From NCBI GenBank assembly GCA_963970005.1, contig CAXAMN010021751.1, forward strand, positions 314,520 through 378,519: a stretch of 64,000 nucleotides of DNA, given 5' to 3'. This document shows, one piece after another, positions 1-12,534 of this stretch; the stretch's first letter is position 1, and each line of letters begins with the position of its first letter. The notes under the pieces were generated by a model that saw only the letters and a program-made list of their open reading frames with translations, had not been told where the DNA came from and ran no database searches. The DNA is from Durusdinium trenchii (taxonomy: Eukaryota; Sar; Dinophyceae; Suessiales; Symbiodiniaceae). Position numbers and translations under genes: made by a program.

Positions 1-2338
1 TCGGGCGAAAACAGATCGATGCCCGACCCGAATGGCAACGCATCTTGATTGAAATTTCGGAGCTGAACCCGGCAAAGACGAAGGGTCGAGCGTCGAGCTG
101 CCATTGGATAGGCTCCAGAAGTGCACCCATCTCCCAATCACCGAATCCCCTAATGGCCCTACTGGTCAAGCCAAGACATTTTCAGATAGGTTGAAAACAA
201 ACATACACAAGTTACACAAGGGCTGCGTGGACTCATCGCCATGCATGACGTCCAACAAACTGAGTCTTGCCAGGAGGATCTTCGATGTCAGTGGCACATC
301 GAGTCTTACATGGTCAGGTCGTTGGATAGCGGGTTGAGCGGCCCAGATGGGGCCTCCAAACAGCGGGTTGAGACGAAGAGAAGCCAAAGGTGGTGTTCAA
401 TTGATGAATTGGTGTTCTGTTGAACGCGGGCATTACTTGGGACATGTTCTTCATGCAAAATATCAAAGTGGACTCCAGATTCCCTGAGCCAGAAATCAGA
501 ACAAAGAGATAAAGAGACAAGCATAAGATAGCATAAGAGAGGAACAAACTGTAGGCTATAGGGACTTTATGGGAGAACGCTTCTTCCTCACTTGGTGGTT
601 TCAACCCAAACGTCAGAACAAAAAGCAGGTAAATACACATTTGGCAGCTTCAGCCCCCCCCGCCATCACCATCATCACCTAAAACATCCTAAAGCCCTAC
701 CCTCAAAACCCAACGAACACGGACCTCACACTCGGATGTAAAGTCTCCCTGTTGATCTTGCTGCTTGGGGGGTAGTAAAAAGGTTTGCTTCGAAACACCT
801 CCCACCGTCAAGACATCTTCTTCAGCTCGTCATCTTTGCATTCGGTGCCATCGTCTGCGTCGGGTGTTTGGAACCGAAGCCAAACGGTTTTTGGATGCTT
901 TCGTGAAGCAAGTAACAACCCATATAGGAAACTAGGAAACCGGTGAACACCGGGTATGAATGGTGAAAGGCGGATCATGTGCGTCATGTCGTGCAGCTTG
1001 CTCAGTTTTTGACTCCTGACTTGCTTTCTGATGCCGATTCATTTGATTGTTACGAAGGCGGACGATTGTCTTCACCTCCTGCGACCTGTCATTCCGTAAA
1101 TAATCATATGTTGCATGAGAACAGTGAACAGTGTCTTCGCTTAGTTTGGCCCCACGTAACTGCTTAATTGTATACTGATAGAAAATGCAACATATGGTGT
1201 AGAATTGCATTTAATATGGTTCAATGTTAAAATATGTGATATCTTGTACTATGATATAAGTATATTTTTAATGTTGATATATAGTGTATAGTTTTTTCCT
1301 ATTGTTATTATTTATTATACAATGTCAAGGTGTCACATCATGTCACATGGTCACCACTGACAAGGCTTACGCCTAATTACGCCCACTGGTTTGAGCCATT
1401 CGAGAGAACGTCCAGCCCTCCAATCCACTTTGATCCAACAGCGAAGCAAGAGCAGAACCAAAACGCAGTTTGTCAACCTTGCAAATGACATCAAATGAAT
1501 ATACAAGATCTAGATTCTAATCTCTTGTCCGGGACTCCTTCTAGGTTTCGTTGAGGTTTTGGAACGAAGTCACTCGCCCGGAGTCGGCCAAAACAATCGA
1601 AAAAAGGAGTCCCGAGTGGAGGCTTCGTTTTTGGGTTCCTGGCTTCAAATGCCTTAAAAGCTTCGTTTGCCCTCTGCAAATTCTCACTCCCTATGACCTT
1701 TTTTATGTAAATGCATGTATATAAGTGCTGAGCGTCCAACACATGAATGCCATCACTTGGGCACACCTTGCCCTGGTCTCTCTCTCCCAAACTCTCCTCT
1801 GCAATTGAAAAAAGAAACAGCGCAGCCATTCCCCTCAGCCAGAGTTGTTCTGCGCAAAAGGGGGTCCGCGAAAATTATACTTCATGGATCTTCATGGATG
1901 ATTTCGTGGCGCGGGAGGGTGGGTTTAGGGCGGTGCAGCGCCTCTCCCCGACCAGCACACAAAAAAAACGATGCTTTTATGTTGGTCTATTGTTGCTGTT
2001 GTTGTTGCTGACTCTCCATGCACCATGGTACAGCTTCACGTGGCTTCAATATGCTTCAATCAGGATGTTCTTCGGGGCCGGGTGTGGGCTGGAAGTTCCA
2101 ACCCCCGAGCACATTGTTTATCGCTTCTAACATGCTGCTTTGAACGCCATGTTCTCCGTGTCAAAGTAAAAGCGGGGCTCAGTGTCGAGCGTGGGAGGGA
2201 GGAAGTGTGTTTTGGGGGCATGGCTTCCTATACTGCACCCCGCGGCATCAACACTTTGTCCCACCCAATGCCCCTGAAGCAAGTTTCAAGTTGGTGTGCA
2301 GAAAGCAGCTTCCAATTCTTGCGAGTTCAAAAAACTAG

Positions 2339-2362
2339 CATCATCATCATCATCATCATCAT
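2339..2362. repeat. (CAT)8 microsatellite
   Basis: Eight perfect CAT triplets in a row. The short frames across it, including a poly-Asp frame on the minus strand, are products of the repeat and not genes. Confidence 0.95.
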
Positions 2363-3500
2363 GTTGGGCTGCAGTAACAAAAGTCACCCCTTTGGACCCA
2401 GTTGACGGGCCCAAACGGCCACTTGAGCGTTTTAACTTTAGCTCACTGCTTTGGACATGCACGTGCAAGCAAGTGGCAACATGTGGCAACAACATCTGCA
2501 GCTTCGCTGCCGAAAGCCTGAAGAAGTGCGGAACCCACCCAAGTCGATCTCTCAAAGTGAGAGAAGCCGCTAAATGTCATACTCAACAACGTGACTCTAT
2601 TGTGACTCTCATTGGTAGCGAAAGAAAAGGAACAAATAACGTACTACAGCATTACAATTCTCCATGAAAAAAGGTGCTCAAATCCACTGAAAAACAGAGT
2701 CAGGGTCGGGGTTCCCAAAACTGAAAGGACCACATCAAAAAGCATCAAAGTCATATGGGAGCGCCATGGTGTGTCCCCGTAAGACACCAGGGTTTCTGTC
2801 CTCTGCGGTTTGAGCATTGAGCCGTGGCCATTCAACTCCCCCAATGAGCACTCAGAAAGCCAATGCTTTCTTGTTTCTTGTTCCTTCTGTCGTGCCATAA
2901 AGCAACAAAGATTACATCGTCCTCGTCGTCGCCCCTTTTTCTGCGCCAATGATCAGTCCGGCTTAGCACTGAGAAAGGCAATTCAAGTCGCTGAATGCAC
3001 ATGTGGCCCTTCTGGAAACACTAGTCACAAATGTCACAAATAGCTACTAGCTGAACAAACCCACAACCGCTAAAAGGTGTTTCCCTTCCTCACCATGTCC
3101 ACGAACGCACCCACCAAACTCTTGCTCCAGAAACGCGCGCCAAGCAGCCCTTGCATGAACCGTCTGCGGATCCTCCGCGGAATCGAAAGCGATTTGGGCC
3201 AATCCTTTGAACATCTTCGATCCGAATCCGGCGACTCAATTGTCGAGACGAATCGAGCCGAATCGTGTAGGTGCATGTAGAAAGGTTGTTCAATTCAAAT
3301 GGGCGGGTCTATTAATCAAGAGTCATTAGGGTCCATATGGGAGAGAAAAACGCATCAGCGAGTCACGTTTTATAGAGGGGTATCGGGAGAATCCTTGCTC
3401 GCAAACAGCTTTGAGATCGGTGAAAGACTTCTGTGATCACTCAGGGCCACTTGCAACGGCTGAAACGCTTGAACCAGACCCCTTCGGAACTGGGTCGAAA

Positions 3501-3613
3501 TAGCCCAATCTGGGAGTTCCTTAAACATCATATGTAGCATAGGCTTGGAGTTCCTTGGATGCGTTGGTCAAAGGCAGACCGCAAGCAACTATGATCCCCT
3601 TCTTGCTTTGTCT
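3501..3613 (+). repeat. Direct repeat, copy 1
   Basis: This block is repeated at 5011-5132 in the same orientation with scattered substitutions and one small insertion. Both copies begin TAGCCCAATC and contain TATGTAGCATAGGCTTGGAG. No coding capacity is evident. Confidence 0.85.
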
Positions 3614-4048
3614 TCGGGTGAGAAGAAGTGGCAACACTTGGGTGTGGCTAGAATACTCCGGGATCATAGACCACCTTGGCACTGCTTCGGAATTGGCTCA
3701 GTGATGGGCGCACAGAATCTTTACGGCCCACATTTTAGAACACCCAGTGCAGCGTCAACAAGCTGCTGACCGCAAGTGACAACCTGTTGCAACAACTCTG
3801 CACCATGCGGCACCCTGCAGCACCTCTCATCCGATGCATCAGAAGCACATCAAATGCATCACAAGGCTGCGAGGAGCGACCGGGCGCGCCGAGTCGATCG
3901 AGCCGATCGTGATCGGCCAGTGCATGACGGGCGATCGTGGGGCTATCATGTGCCTCGAGGTATCTCAAATGAGTGGATGAAACGTGGGCCACCCATGTTG
4001 GCCCTTTTGCATTCCCAACGTGCTCGGAAAACAGCAAGGTCGAAAAGC

Positions 4049-4217
4049 AACTGGTTGCGACGGTGATGACTGTGGCCCCAGGTAGTCGCATGCAAACGCG
4101 TGCAGGTATCCTTGCCGAGTGTCTGCAGTTCTGCAAGTCAGCTCGGTTGCATGTCAAGCACAAAAGCATGATGATTCGTGAGGAAAGGTGGAGCTTAGTG
4201 AGCTTGCCTGCCTGAGT
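4049..4217 (-). repeat. Dispersed repeat family R1, inverted copy
   Basis: Read on the minus strand, this block matches 42328-42485 with many substitutions. Both begin CAGGCAGGCAAGCTCACTAA and both contain 'CTTGACATGC' and 'CACAGTCA'. Related plus-strand copies lie near 39.7-40.3 kb and 55.8-56.2 kb. This inverted copy and the 55.8-kb copy flank the segment whose inversion would explain the split CHR gene. Confidence 0.7.
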
Positions 4218-5010
4218 TTGCACACGAATCTAGGTGCTCAATGGTGCTCAGGGACCTTTGGTAGCTGCTGCTGTCTGCCCTCCCGCCAGCTGTCGTAGTA
4301 ACAAAATGGCAGGCGGCCTAATTGCTGGGTCAGCTAGCGGGTCTTTGTACAAGCTCAGCGACTGTGACATTACCAGGTAGAATTTTACAGAGCCTATAGT
4401 ATGCATTCGTACTTCACAGTTCCACGCCTTCTCAGAATTTAATGATCCTTCTAATGCAGGTCCGTGGAAAAAAGCGTTTCTTGTGGCCTCCGTTGCTCAG
4501 TGAAGCACTCATGGAAGGAGAGGAAAGGTGACCGCTTTAGGTGGAAGCGCGGTACGACGACCGTTCCTGCCTGCGATGTTTGGTGGTAGTCTGCTCGTGC
4601 ACCTGCCCAAACCGAGTCAGTTCCCAGTAAAACCGAGCCAGTTCCCAAGCTTAGTACTGTAAGGAAACAAAGGAACAGCATGGCAAGGGAAAGCGCGGTA
4701 CGTCGACCGGACCTGTTGCCTCACCCAACTTCATGATCGTACATGGGTGCATGTAGGACATGATCGTACCGGTCCCAGGTATTGGTGGTATTGGATGGTA
4801 TAGACGGGTAGACCCGCAAGACTTGGGGGTGGCGCGTGCGGTGTTGTTCTTGCACCTGAGTCACCTCCCCCGACCTCTTTCCACCAACCCTGAGTCACCG
4901 CAGTGATCTTGGAAGACCGTCGCTACACATTGCGGCTGAAGGTTACCGAGCGCGGCGCGGCATTGGGCCAGAACGTCCAAAAGGAAGACAGCAGGGGCCA
5001 ACGGAAGATG

Positions 5011-5132
5011 TAGCCCAATCTTGGAGTTCCTTAAACATAATATGTAGCATAGGCTTGGAGTTCCTTAAGGCCTTGGATGTGTTGGTCAAGGGAAGACAGC
5101 AGGCAGCTATGATCCCCTTCTGGCTTGGTCTT
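5011..5132 (+). repeat. Direct repeat, copy 2
   Basis: Second copy of the 3501-3613 block, about 1.5 kb downstream in the same orientation and lying about 200 bp upstream of the first recognised CHR exon. Confidence 0.85.
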
Positions 5133-5325
5133 TGAACACCAATGTTAACACCATTCAAGTGAGCATGTCGAAGATGAGATGAGTTGTCAAGCATTTCCCG
5201 ATAGCAACCCGCGCCCAGCCTGCCGTTTTCTTCAGATTGATGTGGCCATGCGCGTGTGCTTTCTCCACGCAATGCGTGGTTTGAAGGTTTGCCCGCCAAT
5301 GCAGGTTTCTCACAGCCCCACTCAG

Positions 5326-8300
5326 GTCGTGGTGATCCTCATTTTCATCGCCACATTCGTGCTCCCCTCCCTCCTGGACGAAGCCCAGTGGGTGCGCCTC
5401 TCTTGGTTCTGCGCCTTTTGGCGCACGGGCACCGTAATTTGGGGCGGCGGTCAAGTGGTGCTACCTCTGCTGGAGAATGAGGTGGTGCCCACTGGTTGGG
5501 TGGATCAATCAGTCTTCTTCAGTGGCTTGGCTCTAGCGCAGGCGAGGAGGTTTTTGACTGATCTGCTGATCGTTGCTGGTGATCTGCTGGCTGCTGGGTG
5601 TCTTGGACCGTGGAATGGAAAACGTTAAGATGACATGAATCTCGGAAGAAGCGCAGAAACTCCTGCGACGGTTCTTCGACCAGAACTTCCATTCAAGAAT
5701 GCCCATGGCTTGCACCATCTTGCGCCAATGCATGTTGTTTCAGATATATTTTTTGCATCTCAGTAATTATATATGCTGACTTCTCACCTCCAGCTGGCCA
5801 TGCGCTAACAGCGCAGGCGATGCCTGGTCCTCTCTTTAACTTTGCTGCCTTCCTTGGAGCCGCGGCGGGCTACAAGGCCTATGCGACCATCGGCGAGGGG
5901 ATCCTGGGCGCCGCGCTCTGTTGGTTGGGACTGTTTGGGCCGGGCGTGATGCTGATCTTTGGCATTTTGCCCTGGTGGGGCCACTCGGATCTTGGGTCAA
6001 GCAGTCGAATTGAGTGGAAGTGGGAGGCTGGGAGGTGAGGCTGGGAGAAGATCAATTATATGGTTGTGGTTTGGGGAGACTGATGAGTTTTTTGCGATCG
6101 TTTGGCATTCAATTCAAGCGGGGACTTCTAGGGAAGAGGAACGCCTCCAATTATAATCACATATGCAACAATGTTATCCAACAAGCTTCCCCAACAAGCT
6201 ACAATATGTTATCCTCTTCCACCTCAGTCAGTCGCTTTGTCCCGCGTCAGTCGCTCCCACACACAACTGGTGTCTCATGGCTTGGGGTGAGTTTCAGTAG
6301 TGTCAATAGCGAAAGAAGTCCATGGCATGTTTGATGACACCATATGCACACCATTGATCATATCATTCTTTCATACTATGTTGTATTTGATGACGGCGGG
6401 GGTGTGCAACCTTGTGTTTGACGGGCTTCTTCTCGAACTGGTGGCTCATTGGAGTCATCCAACTTTTTCCTTCCAATGGAGAGTCATTCTCGATACTTTG
6501 GCAGTCTGGCGCCTTTGTCCTCCCAAATTCCATGGCCCAAACAAAATCAGCTTGTTTCAATGGCCCACCTGCCCATTGCGCTGGTGACCCAAAAATAGAC
6601 GTTGAAAGACAACACGTGAATGCCCTGGTGAAAGGAAAGGAAGTTCTCCAAATCAGGTCCTCATCCAGACTCCTCTTTTCATCGTCTTTGACTCCTCAGG
6701 GGAGTCATACTATATGCCTTGGCTCGGCTTGGCTCGGCTTGGCTCCGCTCGCCTCACCGCGGAACTACCAAGGCCAGTTCCGCGCCAACGCCACCTACAA
6801 GCGAGCGCTGCCCGGCCTCAACGCCGCTGCGGTGGGTCTCCTGTGTGCGGCCCTGGTGCAGATGGGCGCGGCGGTGCGGGAGAAGAATACGAAGCCCTTG
6901 GGACCGAGCCTGGGACAGGAAGAACTCGAAGTTCTGAGGTTCTGAGGAGGAAGACTTGCAGGATGAAATCTATGGAATCTATGGATCAGCTTTGGATCAC
7001 GGGCCAACTAGTCAAAGAGCTTTAATATCATCCTATGGATAATTCTTTCACCCTATATCATGCATTCACACGGGCCACCTGCCAGAGCTGTTCCCCTCCA
7101 GGTGTGCCTAACAGGTCAGGGCGATTGGTTCGCTCGTTGGGGGTCGTTGAGGATCGTTGAGGTGTGTTCCAACCGGTTCGTCGGTGGTCTTCCCGCCGTG
7201 ACGAACGGGAGATGAATCAGAGCTGGAGCTGAAAAGTGATCGTGGCAAGGTCTCCGTGGTCGACTGATCCACAGGAGGTGGTCGATAGATTTCAACCGGA
7301 TGCTTGAGCTGTTCACATGTGTTCTCCCCCCGACATCTACAATTACAATCAATTAAAACTACAACGTTTTATAGCTTAGACGGTTTCATTTGTTTGATGG
7401 TGAAGTCTTATGTCATGTTCTCGTCTCGTTCCAACTGTTTGCTGAATTCACTCAGGATCCCCCGAGAAGCATCCACCTGCATTGGCTTGATGGTGACCTG
7501 CTGCATTGGCTTCGTTCGTTATCGGCTGGGAGAGAGGAACAACGACACAATGGACATGGCACAAGCGGTGTTTGGAAGTCACTCAGGTACTAAAGCCCGG
7601 AAGTAACATCATGGAATCATGAAAGAAGGATAGTAATTAACAGTGTTAATCTTGTTATCACGTCTTTTCTGTTGGAGCTTTTGAAGTGCCCTTGAGAATC
7701 TCAAGAAGTCTTCAGGCTCATGAAAAGTGAGAGGTTCAGGGCACAGTTTTTGAACCCATTATTGTGGCAGGATGGGCTTACCCTGGCATGTCCAAGATAT
7801 TCATGGATTCTGCTACTGCCGCGCCGGGTTCTGTTTACCGTTTAGCTCGTTTTACAACATGTTCAGAACACTCATAATATTGATTTTGGCATGTGTTCAA
7901 TCAATAATTCAAGAAGGTCAACAAGAGACAGCGGACAAATACGGAGACAGACTATATTTATGCCAAAGGTTTTGTGCTACGACTGCGCGAATCCTCAGGC
8001 ATTCTGGGGAGTGCACTGGCTGAAGTTCAAGGAGATGCCAATCTTAACGCAGGCGAGTCAGCATTAGATCGAAACCTGCTCGCCTGCGTCCAACGCTATG
8101 TCCAAGCCCAGTGGATCCCAGGCAACCACGAGTCGTAAGGAACCAGGGGCGCCGTTCCGTTCAGTCTATATGGTTTTTCGATGTTTTTTTGTCTTTGAAA
8201 CCACGGATTACCAGCGCCATGGTAACTGGATCCCCTGGGAACTCCGCATGTCCTTCGTCCAAAGGTCTCACGTGCAGGGCACCATGGTGGCCCACCCCGC

Positions 8301-8378
8301 TCGCAGGTGCAAGCACCTCTGGTGGTGGTGGCCAGTGGCATTTTTGGTCTTTTGGCCGGCGTGTTGGAGATGCGCTGA
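5326..8378 (+). CDS. CHR (chromate-type) transporter, C-terminal half (multi-exon, partial)
   Basis: CHR-family proteins (PF02417) are membrane carriers of chromate or related anions, usually with two homologous halves. Exons seen: 5326-5541, 5817-5979, 6773 to about 6880, and a terminal exon 8307-8378 ending in TGA. The first three encode the second-half signature: a membrane segment ending FVLPSLLDEAQW, then TGTVIWGGGQVVLPLLE, then LAQAMPGPLFNFAAFLGA, FGPGVMLIFGILPWWG and RALPGLNAAAVGL. The last exon reads VQAPLVVVASGIFGLLAGVL, a typical closing membrane helix. The introns at 5542-5816 and 5980-6772 have GC donors and AG acceptors, and both joins keep phase. At least one middle exon is unresolved; a hydrophobic stretch near 7455-7530 is a weak candidate. 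No N-terminal half lies upstream. It is found instead on the minus strand at 56.7-60.1 kb. Family certain, exact exon ends likely but unproven. Confidence 0.8.
5542..5816 (+). other. GC-AG intron bounded by an 11-bp direct repeat
   Basis: The sequence AGCGCAGGCGA occurs at 5535-5545, across the donor, and again at 5810-5820, across the acceptor. Removing 275 bp joins GCG CAG to GCG ATG and restores the CHR motif AQAMPGPLF. A direct repeat spanning both splice sites is what insertion of a mobile intron (introner) with target duplication would leave. Confidence 0.75.
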
Positions 8379-10783
8379 GGACACAGCACTGGTAGAACGT
8401 CTGGGCGGAGGGGCCAGTGTTGTTTTTCTGGAAAAAGGAGGTTTGAATATAAGGCTTCTGGATGGATGTATATAACAATATACAACTATAACAATAACTA
8501 CTATATATATATATATAATATACCAAATCTCAGAGTCTCAGAGGGTAGTTCAACCCTCCAAAGCCTCCAAAATCTGCCCTGCAACTCGGTATTTGCATCT
8601 TCCTGAATCGTCCACAGAAAACATGGGTATATAACGGTATATACGGGTCCCAGCACCTTCCAGGTCTCCGACATGGAGGGTCGTTGGGAAGGGCAGCGTC
8701 CGTGACCCGGTCACCGGAGTCCTAGGGGTCGGGTCCTGCTCGGTCGGTCCAGGATCGCACTGAGTGGCTCCGGTGGCGGTTTCTGCGTGGCGGTTCGTGG
8801 GTTCTCTTGCGATGGCCCCAGAGGTGCAAGGGGCCCACGACGCTTCCCCGGCTTGATTGTAGATGTATCGAATTGATTTGTAATATTCAAGTTCAAGTTC
8901 AATTGCCTAACATGCAGGGAAGCCAAATGAAATCAAAGGAAAGCACGTCAAAACATACACATAAAATATCAGGATTGTCCGATTTTCCCACAAGTATGGT
9001 TGGTTTGGGGAGGTGAGTTGCCAATGCATGATACTGTGCAAATTTGGTCGTTGAAGCCGACCAAAATTGCTGGCGGGCCATGCCTTTTTTTTTCGAGCTG
9101 CAAACTGCATGCTCCAGAGACCCTGTGGACGCAAGAACTTGAAAGAGCTTCCTGCGAAGTAACTAGTTTGTGTAGTACTTCCAGATGTTTACTAGATTAG
9201 GTATAGACCCTCAAGGCTCCTCGAAGAGGAAACGTCAACTTAAGTGGTAGAATTCCCGCAAATACCTTGTGGCTTTTCTCGGCTTCACGCAATGGACCAA
9301 GTCTTGCTGAACATGCACCTCCAGAGATGGGAAGTGCCATCTCATCTCCGCTCCGACTGCCACTCCCACGCGGACACACCATGCAGTGATGAAGCAGTGG
9401 AAAGAACTACCGTCCATAGGCCTATGAACAACCGCCAAATACGGGCCTTCCTTCATTCCCATCGTCGTGTCGACGAGGAGCGGGCAAAACACCCGGTGGG
9501 AGATCGGAGACGGTCGATGGATGTCCGGTGGTCGGGGGGAATGACGCTCGGCCACAAGGGAGCTCGGTGTGGAGAGTCTCTCAGATGCTGGCATTTGGGG
9601 TCAACCTTTCCTGGAATCCTATAGCTTTTCCCTGGTCCTAAAGGCTGCCCCCCAGAGAGAGAGAGAGAGAGACAGAGAGACTGACAAGCCTCACACGCTT
9701 CCGCTTGGAAGTTCACCAACGTACCTCAAAGATCGCAAATTGAGTGGTGGGACGAATTGCCCGGATGTCCTTTGTTGTGGGGGTTGTAGATGTCCCTCTT
9801 TTAGCAGCACAGCTTTGTTCATGGCACCCAAGCGACCTCAGAGTTGGTGTAAAGCGACTTGCCGCATCCACGTGCTGACTGGCCCATACAAGTGACTAGC
9901 CCAGACTACAAACAACATGCCAAGCCTTGAGTGGTAACCTTGTTATCCTTTTTGGAATGGAGATCTAAAAAGGACGTGCTGCTAAGCCACTGAAGGTTAT
10001 ACAGTGTTATACCCTTAGCAACGTTAGACATGTGGTAAGTGCACTGGGTTGGTTGATTTGACAAATTACGAGAAACTCTGGTTTTCACCGTCGGGCCAAT
10101 TCTGGCACACCCGGTGCGCCCACCAGCTTCTGCCCAATTGAAGTTCATCCAAGCGAAGGAACATGATTAACATGATGCAACTGCCACGACCTGGCCTACA
10201 AAACGTGCAAATAAAACCGCCAAACACCATCTGAAAAAAGACTCTTCAAACTTCAGACAGTCCAAATTCTTAACATGCCGGGCGCTGCCAGAGCCTTCGG
10301 AGCCGGGACCTCCACGCGGAGCCTGCAGACCGCGCGGATGCCTCAGAGCCTCCGGATTTCAGTGTTGTGGAGGTTGATTGGATGCGATCGAACTGGAGTG
10401 AAAGATGAGAGTCGTCCCCAAAAAAACACATGAATTACGATTAAGATCGATTAATTAAGATACATTATTAAGTTAAGCTATTGTTTTTTGTTGTTTTTTG
10501 GGGCGGACCACCCCCGAAATGTTTCTCCGTCCATTGAGCTTAACTGTTCGGATGATGTCTTCGGTGGCGGCCCGATAGCGACAGGTGGAGCGGGGATGGA
10601 GTCGATCCGAGTGGCTCAAGGCAACACATGTCCGAGCATCGACGGATAGAACAGGCATCGAACTGACGCGAGACCGTGAGAGTCTCTCTCTCTCTCTAAC
10701 ATCATATAGACATCGATATAATAAGCAGACGTTCTTCTTCTACCGAAGCCCATTTCCTTGGCAGCTCGTCTCTTTTTTTCTCC
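8379..10783. other. Intergenic, no recognised gene
   Basis: Contains a short TA run (about 8502-8517), a GA-rich run (about 9654-9680) and a GC-rich 52-codon open frame starting at ATG 10274, which could be an upstream exon or chance. The minus-strand frame at 9235-9594 looks mildly protein-like but matches nothing I know. Confidence 0.5.
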
Positions 10784-10785
10784 AG
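10765..10785 (+). promoter_or_regulatory. Candidate spliced-leader trans-splice acceptor
   Basis: A pyrimidine tract (CTCTTTTTTTCTCC) ends in AG at 10784-10785, 24 bases before the ATG at 10810. Dinoflagellate mRNAs receive a spliced leader at such sites. A cis acceptor for an undetected upstream exon is the alternative. Confidence 0.5.
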
Positions 10786-10809
10786 GCCAAACGGTCCCCG
10801 TCCCAAGCC

Positions 10810-12269
10810 ATGCTGCGCCGGTGTGCAGCTAAGGGCGGGACGCCCCTGGCAGAACATGCAAGAGACCTCAGCATGAGACCAGAGGAAGAGTCACCAGGTG
10901 ACATGCGTTTCCCCATGTATACCGTGCCTGTAGAGGCATTACAGAAGATGACTAAGATTGAGCCACATGAAGTGCTACAGGAAGGAGGTGTACTAGTGGA
11001 ATACGAGAAGAACTTGGGCAAAGCTGCGTTTGTTTCACACCAATGGATTGGAAGCAGTCATCCAGATCCAGAATTCAAACAGATGCGGGTTCTTCAGCAG
11101 GCTTTGGAGCAGGCGATGTTGATGCGATCCATACCTGTAGACATCACAACGGAGGCCGCCATGGGTGGTAAGCCAATGTCTACATCCCAACTTTGGTCGG
11201 CGCCTTTGTTCATTTGGTATGACTACTTCTCCATTCCGCAACTGGACATCAATGCTTCTGGCCAAAAGTCCACCCAAAGGGACGCCATAGCAACAATCCC
11301 CACTTATGTAGGCCAGTGTGATTTCTTTTTTGCACTGGTTCCCTTTGTTGAGAAGCCATGTCAAACTGGTGTTGTATCATGTTGTATCACTCTCCACTTG
11401 GTCTCGCCGTGGCTGGTGCCGAATGGAAAGGATATGCCGTCAGCTTTCCAAAAGTGAGGCCTGTGTCACAGTGTTCAGTGGCACAAACTTAGAATTGAGA
11501 AGAACAGCGGCAATGGCTCAGGAGGCTGTGGGTGAAGGAGATTTCACTGTAGAACACGATCGCCTGCTACTAGCTCCAGTTTTGATGCGAGCCATCAGAC
11601 GCAAGTTGCTAAACTTGTTGAGGTCCCAAGATATTCTTGGTTACCGTGCATTGCTGAATTTGCAGTCCGTCCACTTGCGAGGTCTTGATGTCGAAGGCTT
11701 TTGCACGCCAGTGCCCGGATTTGAAACAGAATTGGATTTAAATCATTTAGATTCCAGTTCCATCCAGGTAGAGCATTTCTTCTACCAAAATGGCTTCACG
11801 TCACTGAATGACACGGATAGTCGCGGATGGTTTCCTATCCACTACGCAGCCGTGGGAGGCGACTTGTTGGTGATCAACGGCTTGTTGACAATGAGGGCAG
11901 ATATGAACTGCAGAACTAAGAAGGATCATCCTGCATTGGGCTTTCCGCCTTGGATCAGCCCATTGAGCATTTGCGCCTTCTACAAGCACAACGATGCCAT
12001 AGGACTACTGCTGTCAGCACGCGCAAGAGTGGAGACCGGTCTGATGGCGCCTCCTTTGATGATAGCAGGGCATGCCAACAATCCAGAGGCTATTCGGCTG
12101 TTCATCCATGCTGGCGTTGATCCAGAGAAACGAAACATGTTCGGCTTCTCACCTTTTGAGGCTGCGTGTAATGAAGGCTCCTTGGAGGCCATGAAGGAGT
12201 TTTTGAAAGCAAAGCCCACCATGAAGGTGCCATCTTCTGCGTTGCATCTTGCTATGACTGAAAAAGGTG
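10810..12269 (+). pseudogene. Ankyrin-repeat protein, 5' coding part (one frame break)
   Basis: The chosen start gives MLRRCAAKGG. Next comes a core with FPMYTVPVEAL, KAAFVSHQWIGSSHPDP, IWYDYFSIPQ and, after the break, TWSRRGWCRME. I know this arrangement from many Symbiodiniaceae proteins, and it loosely resembles HET/TIR-like domains. At least four ankyrin-type repeats follow from about 11820 (GWFPIHYAAVGGD, IAGHANNPEAIRLFIHAGVD, FSPFEAACNEGS). The frame changes at a perfect 10-bp tandem duplication (11370-11389); dropping one copy would make the family motif continuous. The coding part ends at a GT donor at 12270 and continues at 31849 in phase, completing an ankyrin repeat (ALHLAMTEKG then DVVHFLLDHQADVN). 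With a second break in the 3' part, the gene is either a recent pseudogene or carries sequence errors. Cellular role unknown; ankyrins usually bind other proteins. Confidence 0.75.
11370..11389 (+). repeat. 10-bp tandem duplication causing a frameshift
   Basis: TGTTGTATCA occurs twice without spacer (11370-11379 and 11380-11389) inside the conserved core of the ankyrin gene. Ten extra bases move the reading frame by one, exactly the shift seen between the two open frames. Confidence 0.9.
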
Positions 12270-12400
12270 GTAATGTAGTCCCTTGATTTATAACCCCCCC
12301 CCCCTCAACAACCAAGGCCTCCAAAATAATGTATATGAAAATCAATCAGTTGATAATTAAATAAGGAATCCTTAGCTAGCTACCTCTGGAGCTACTCTGG

Positions 12401-12534
12401 CAATATTAAATTAAAAGGAAATAAGAATTCCTAACTTTGAAGACCTCTGGCAATATTAAATTAAAAGGAAATAAGAATTCCTAACTTTGAAGACCTCTGG
12501 CAATATTAAATTAAAAGGACATCTCAAATTTCTT
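12401..12534 (+). repeat. 50-bp tandem repeat
   Basis: CAATATTAAATTAAAAGGA recurs at 12401, 12451 and 12501, a 50-bp period; the first two full units are nearly identical. Non-coding. Confidence 0.9.

Larger units (their letters stand above)
1..5325. other. Non-coding left flank
   Basis: No open frame here resembles a known protein or has a plausible exon structure. The stretch holds an AT-rich patch near 1200-1330, a (CAT)8 microsatellite, a duplicated 110-120 bp repeat and one copy of a dispersed repeat family, each listed separately. It may include intron or 5' sequence of the CHR transporter exons that begin at 5326, but I see no further CHR exon in it. Confidence 0.5.

Noticed and set aside
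2286..2555. Minus-strand ORF with a poly-Asp stretch
   Set aside because: Produced by the (CAT)8 microsatellite; no family or codon signal.
10274..10432. 52-codon GC-rich ORF as first exon of the ankyrin gene
   Set aside because: No homology and no clear donor; the pyrimidine tract and AG at 10784 give a simpler transcript start.
10600..10612. GAGTGGCTCAAGG as a second spliced-leader relict
   Set aside because: Only GGCTCAAG matches; the upstream CCATTTT is absent, so chance is likely.
12291..12304. Poly-C run as an assembly artefact
   Set aside because: It is mirrored by a G-run at the other intron end within a longer inverted repeat, so it is probably real, though its exact length is uncertain.
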